Source: Prevotellaceae bacterium UBA1786 (GTDB taxonomy: Bacteria; Bacteroidota; Bacteroidia; Bacteroidales; Bacteroidaceae). From it: a DNA stretch of 8,325 bases. Positions 7,406 to 8,325 of the stretch are shown one piece after another; within the stretch, counting starts at the first letter, position 1; each line of letters starts with the position of its first letter. The position numbers and the translations under genes are program-made. Under the pieces are notes generated by a model, which was not told the origin of the DNA, did no database searches, and saw nothing but the letters and a program-made list of their open reading frames with translations. The stretch covers positions 3,858 to 12,182 of the forward strand of contig DCGE01000188.1 of assembly GCA_002314525.1 (NCBI GenBank), given 5' to 3'.

Positions 7406-8111
7406 TGTCAAGAAGTCATTCGGAGAAAAAGTTGCTTTGTCAATCGACAGCCTTCGCATCAATGAGGGCGAGATTTTGGGTCTTGTAGGTAATAACGGAG
7501 CCGGCAAGACTACAATGTTCCGTGTCATTCTCGATCTCCTCAAACCTGACCTCGGTGAGGCAAGGATAGGCGATTTCATCACTTCGCAGTGCGAAGACTG
7601 GAAGTCGTTCACAGGCTCTTATATCGATAGTGGCTTCCTCATCGACTTCCTTACTCCTGAGGAGTATTTCTCGTTCGTGGCAAAGGTCAACGGCCTTTCC
7701 AAGGAGGAACTCGATGCCCGCATCCACAGGTTCGACGACCTTATGAATGGTGAGGTGCTGGGACAGAACAAACTCATACGCAACCTCTCTGCAGGCAACA
7801 AGCAGAAGGTGGGTATCATTTCGGCTATGCTCCATAATCCGGGACTCATCATCCTCGACGAACCGTTCAACTTCCTTGATCCGTCAAGTCAGTTGGCTAC
7901 TAAGTATATCCTTGAGGACTACAACAAGCAGACGGGTGCAACTATCCTTGTATCAAGTCATAACATCTCTCATACCATTGATATCTGCACTCGTGTCACT
8001 CTCCTCGAACACGGTGTCATCATCAAGGATTACAGCAAGGACTACGAGAACCTCAATGCTGAACTCTCAGAGTACTTCGAACGTGGTCTTCATCACGAAG
8101 AACAGGTATGA
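7371..8111 (+). CDS. ABC transporter ATP-binding protein, partner of the DUF5687 protein
   Basis: This 246-residue cytoplasmic nucleotide-binding domain should power the adjacent membrane protein. All core ABC motifs are visible: Walker A GNNGAGKTT (40-48, Lys46), signature LSAGNKQKVG (139-148), Walker B LIILDEP (159-165, Asp163 and catalytic Glu164), D-loop FLDP, and the switch histidine in VSSHNISH (His197). The Q-loop position, just before LTPEEYF, reads SYIDSGFL, so an Asp or Ser stands where a Gln or Glu is usual. The gene lacks any permease region and ends with a short acidic tail. The ATG at 7371 lies inside the DUF5687 gene (35-base overlap) and gives a normal NBD N-terminus; a shorter GTG start at 7389 is possible. 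The stop codon overlaps the ung start as ATGA. Confidence 0.93.
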   Translation: MKTWQVSVQLDNVKKSFGEKVALSIDSLRINEGEILGLVGNNGAGKTTMFRVILDLLKPDLGEARIGDFITSQCEDWKSFTGSYIDSGFLIDFLTPEEYFSFVAKVNGLSKEELDARIHRFDDLMNGEVLGQNKLIRNLSAGNKQKVGIISAMLHNPGLIILDEPFNFLDPSSQLATKYILEDYNKQTGATILVSSHNISHTIDICTRVTLLEHGVIIKDYSKDYENLNAELSEYFERGLHHEEQV

Positions 8112-8325
8112 GCGTACAGATCGACAGCAGTTGGCAACCGTGGCTTCAGAGTGAGTTCGAAAAGCCTTACTTCAGAACTCTCACTGACTTCGTCCGTCGG
8201 GAGTATTCGCAGCATAGGTGTTTTCCTCCGGGCAATCTCATCTTCAACGCCTTCAACACCACTCCCTATGAACGTGTGAAGGTCGTTCTGCTCGGTCAGG
8301 ATCCCTACCACGAACCGGGTCAGGC
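8108..8325 (+). CDS. ung: uracil-DNA glycosylase (family 1), N-terminal part
   Basis: This enzyme removes uracil from DNA, arising from cytosine deamination or dUMP incorporation, as the first step of base-excision repair. The first 72 codons are present and the gene runs off the right edge. The catalytic water-activating motif GQDPYH (residues 63-68, Asp65) is intact and followed by EPGQA. It is preceded by the typical WQPWLQSEFEKPYFRTLTDFV opening and PPGNLIFNAFNTTPYERVKVVLLG. The position of the motif matches E. coli Ung (Asp64). The DNA-binding HPSPLS loop lies beyond the window. The ATG overlaps the TGA of the ABC ATPase gene by four bases (ATGA), pointing to translational coupling at the end of the ftsK operon. 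Confidence 0.94.
   Translation, partial: MSVQIDSSWQPWLQSEFEKPYFRTLTDFVRREYSQHRCFPPGNLIFNAFNTTPYERVKVVLLGQDPYHEPGQ

Noticed and set aside
7013..7612. Open frame on the minus strand across the DUF5687/ATPase junction (199 codons)
   Set aside because: It is antisense to two strongly supported genes, with a composition rich in Ser, Arg, His and Cys and no family resemblance.
1..8325. tRNA or rRNA genes, CRISPR arrays, insertion sequences, integrases, phage genes or riboswitches
   Set aside because: No repeat-spacer pattern, transposase or integrase motif, terminal inverted repeat or recognisable RNA fold was found. Nearly all of the sequence is occupied by the listed genes.

Overview
The window looks like a chromosomal segment of a Bacteroidales bacterium, most likely Prevotella or a close relative. 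The evidence is the gene content (a LolA-like chaperone of the Bacteroidetes type, a DUF5687 membrane protein with its ABC ATPase, TrxB with CATCDG), promoter elements of the Bacteroidetes form TTG/TTTG-N19-20-TAnnTTTG, and mostly weak or absent Shine-Dalgarno sequences. The genus is an inference from recalled family features. The genetic code is the standard bacterial one: TAA, TAG and TGA all end intact genes here.

Left part, minus strand (1-1618). Reading leftwards, a 93-residue winged-helix-like protein (1618-1337) is followed 19 bases later by an MFS transporter of the sialic-acid (NanT-like) type (1317-64). Two bases after that comes the beginning of a dihydrodipicolinate synthase/N-acetylneuraminate lyase gene (61 to beyond the edge). 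This is a sialic-acid uptake and breakdown operon. The transporter frame is interrupted at codons 348-349 by two adjacent stop codons (TGA TAG, positions 276-271). The same frame then continues cleanly for 68 residues to a normal TAA, so the gene is a very young pseudogene or carries a sequence error. This is the most notable observation in the window.

The 115-base divergent intergenic region (1619-1733) holds two back-to-back Bacteroidetes-type promoters, one for each strand. The minus-strand promoter lies so close to its gene that the transcript should be almost leaderless.

Right part, plus strand (1734-8325). Six tightly packed genes form a probable operon: ftsK (chromosome translocase at the division septum), a LolA-like periplasmic lipoprotein carrier, trxB (thioredoxin reductase), a DUF5687 polytopic membrane protein, its ABC ATPase partner (35-base overlap), and ung (uracil-DNA glycosylase, ATGA overlap, cut by the window edge). 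The first three and ung are housekeeping functions for division, the envelope, redox balance and DNA repair. The DUF5687/ATPase pair is an ABC-2-like transporter of unknown substrate.

No tRNA, rRNA, CRISPR array, insertion sequence, phage gene or convincing terminator was seen. Apart from the interrupted transporter and the poorly characterised winged-helix and DUF5687 genes, this is an ordinary core-genome region. I found no convincing new system.
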